NCBI RefSeq assembly: GCF_902381825.1
Contig: NZ_LR698973.1
Coordinates: 1,571,358-1,635,357 of the forward strand
Direction: 5' to 3'
Source: Pseudocoprococcus catus
GTDB lineage: Bacteria > Bacillota > Clostridia > Lachnospirales > Lachnospiraceae
DNA length: 64,000 nt
Shown: positions 62,946 through 64,000 of the stretch, in pieces
Position numbering within the stretch: the first letter of the stretch is position 1
How the letters are laid out: every line of letters starts with the position of its first letter
The notes under the pieces: model-generated
What the model saw: the letters and a program-made list of their open reading frames with translations, nothing else
Database searches by the model: none
Told to the model about the DNA's origin: nothing
Position numbers and translations under genes: made by a program

Positions 62946-64000
62946 ATGGCATTTATTTTAACTGAAGAGCAGCAGATGATGGTTGACCTTGCAAGAGATT
63001 TTGCAAGAAAAGAAATTGCACCTGTTTCTGAAAAGATGGACAGAGAGGCAAAATTTATTCCGGGGCTTATCGAGCAGATGGCAGAATTAGGCTTTATGGG
63101 AATTAATGTTCCGGAAGAATACGGCGGTGCCGGTCTGGATGAAGTAACAAAAGCTTTGGTTATTGAAGAATTTGCGAAGGTGGATGCCAGTGTTGCAGAA
63201 ATGCTGTCTGTTCATACATTGTCCAGTGATATCATATTAAGAAACGGAACAGAAGAACAGAAAAAGAAATATTTGGCAAAAGCATGCCAGGGATGCGTAG
63301 GCGCATTTGCATTGACAGAACCAAATGCCGGTTCAGATGCAGCAGCTGCGAAAACAAAAGCCATTGCAGATGGTGACGATTATGTTATCAATGGTTCAAA
63401 ATGTTTTATCAGCAATATGGGACCGGATGAAGGTGATTACGTTATCCTGATTGCATTGACAGAACCGGAAAAGAAAACAAAAGGTATGTCAGCGATTATT
63501 GTGGATAGAGATACACCTGGATTTACTGTACCAAAGGCAGAAGATAAAATGGGATTACGTGCAGCGCCTGTATCTGAACTTGTTTTTACAGACTGCCGTG
63601 TGCCAAAAACACAGCTTTTAGGACAGGAAGGAAAAGGTTTTGCTATTGCAATGGCGGGACTTGACGGCGGTCGTATCGGTATGGCAGCTCAGGCAGTTGG
63701 TGTTGCAGAAGGTGCACTTGACGCAGCAGTTGATTATTCAACACAACGTATACAGTTTGGTAAACCTATTAATGCGAACCAGGGTATTCAGTGGTATCTG
63801 GCTGATATGGCAACTCAGACAGAGGCAGCAAAGGCTCTGACATTAAATGCAGCAGCATTACGTCAGGCAGGCAAATCCGTGAATAAAGAAGCGGCAATGG
63901 CAAAATATTTTGCATCTGAAAATGCAGTGAAAGTTGCTTATCAGTCCTTACAGATTCATGGCGGCTATGGCTATATGAAAGATTATGCAATTGAGCGTAT
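62946..64000 (+). CDS. Acyl-CoA dehydrogenase (3' end outside window)
   Basis: The first 351 residues, cut by the window end; ACAGGAGG lies just before the ATG. The N-terminal helical domain (LTEEQQMMVDLARDFARKEIAP), FMGINVPEEYGGAGLD, the flavin/substrate strand GAFALTEPNAGSDAAAAKT, ITTW-like INGSKCFISNMG and RIGMAAQAVGVAEGALDAAVDYSTQRIQFGKPI are all intact, as is the later QIHGGYGYMKDY block. The catalytic Glu near the C-terminus lies beyond the edge. In this operon it would reduce acryloyl-CoA to propionyl-CoA, probably with EtfAB; a short-chain acyl-CoA role is the alternative. Confidence 0.92.
   Translation, partial: MAFILTEEQQMMVDLARDFARKEIAPVSEKMDREAKFIPGLIEQMAELGFMGINVPEEYGGAGLDEVTKALVIEEFAKVDASVAEMLSVHTLSSDIILRNGTEEQKKKYLAKACQGCVGAFALTEPNAGSDAAAAKTKAIADGDDYVINGSKCFISNMGPDEGDYVILIALTEPEKKTKGMSAIIVDRDTPGFTVPKAEDKMGLRAAPVSELVFTDCRVPKTQLLGQEGKGFAIAMAGLDGGRIGMAAQAVGVAEGALDAAVDYSTQRIQFGKPINANQGIQWYLADMATQTEAAKALTLNAAALRQAGKSVNKEAAMAKYFASENAVKVAYQSLQIHGGYGYMKDYAIER

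Noticed and set aside
1..64000. CRISPR arrays, tRNA or rRNA genes, prophage modules
   Set aside because: No regularly spaced direct repeats, no cloverleaf-type sequences with intact arms, and no integrase, terminase or capsid-like proteins were seen.

Overview
The window looks like chromosome of a gut-type Clostridia, most likely Lachnospiraceae. The signs are AT-rich intergenic regions with strong AAGGAGG ribosome sites, a murC-glgC-glgD-spoVG-pth-mfd neighbourhood, a T-box leader ahead of a short (type 3) proS, LPxTG-like wall anchoring with FIVAR repeats, and an anaerobic 2-hydroxyacyl-CoA dehydratase pathway. Coprococcus catus is one known gut species with such a pathway, but the species cannot be fixed from this sequence alone. 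No prophage, insertion sequence, CRISPR array, rRNA or tRNA gene was recognised.

1-16.5 kb is core genome: the C-terminal part of a YhaN-like ATPase, prs, a dnaD/dnaI-type primosome pair whose promoter region carries a cluster of DnaA boxes, murC, glgC-glgD, spoVG, pth, mfd, and a large membrane protein whose C-terminus looks like a degenerate histidine-kinase ATPase domain.

16.5-29.2 kb is the least conventional stretch: a TIR-like/Sel1 protein, a 42-codon amphipathic ORF, an ADP-ribosyltransferase-like protein, a YdcF-like protein, and a tightly overlapping three-gene MukF/MukE/MukB-like (JetABC-like) condensin set with no JetD nuclease gene. A TPR-acidic-AAA+ protein with altered Walker motifs follows under its own promoter.

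29.8-42 kb is a predicted flavin electron-transfer region: etfB-etfA, then apbE (FMN transferase), a five-domain FMN-binding protein, a one-domain FMN-binding protein, a NapH/NosR-like polyferredoxin membrane protein, and a 1779-residue wall-anchored protein. The last combines an FMN-binding domain, five FIVAR repeats, a duplicated ~430-residue unit and a Treponema Tp47-like domain. The logical flow is from cytosolic electron donors through the membrane Fe-S protein to flavinylated domains outside the membrane.

42-55 kb is mixed: two tandem cupins, an RluA-type pseudouridine synthase, a YefM-YoeB toxin-antitoxin pair with a clear operator, a GNAT acetyltransferase, a 5'-truncated AAA ATPase, T-box-proS, a LysR-decarboxylase-permease set, separate IMP cyclohydrolase and AICAR transformylase genes, and a tandem Uma2-domain protein.

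55-64 kb is a candidate acrylate-type (lactate to propionate) operon: a divergent LysR regulator with a palindromic operator, dehydratase activator, dehydratase subunits A and B, LctP-type permease, propionate-type CoA-transferase, and an acyl-CoA dehydrogenase cut by the window end.
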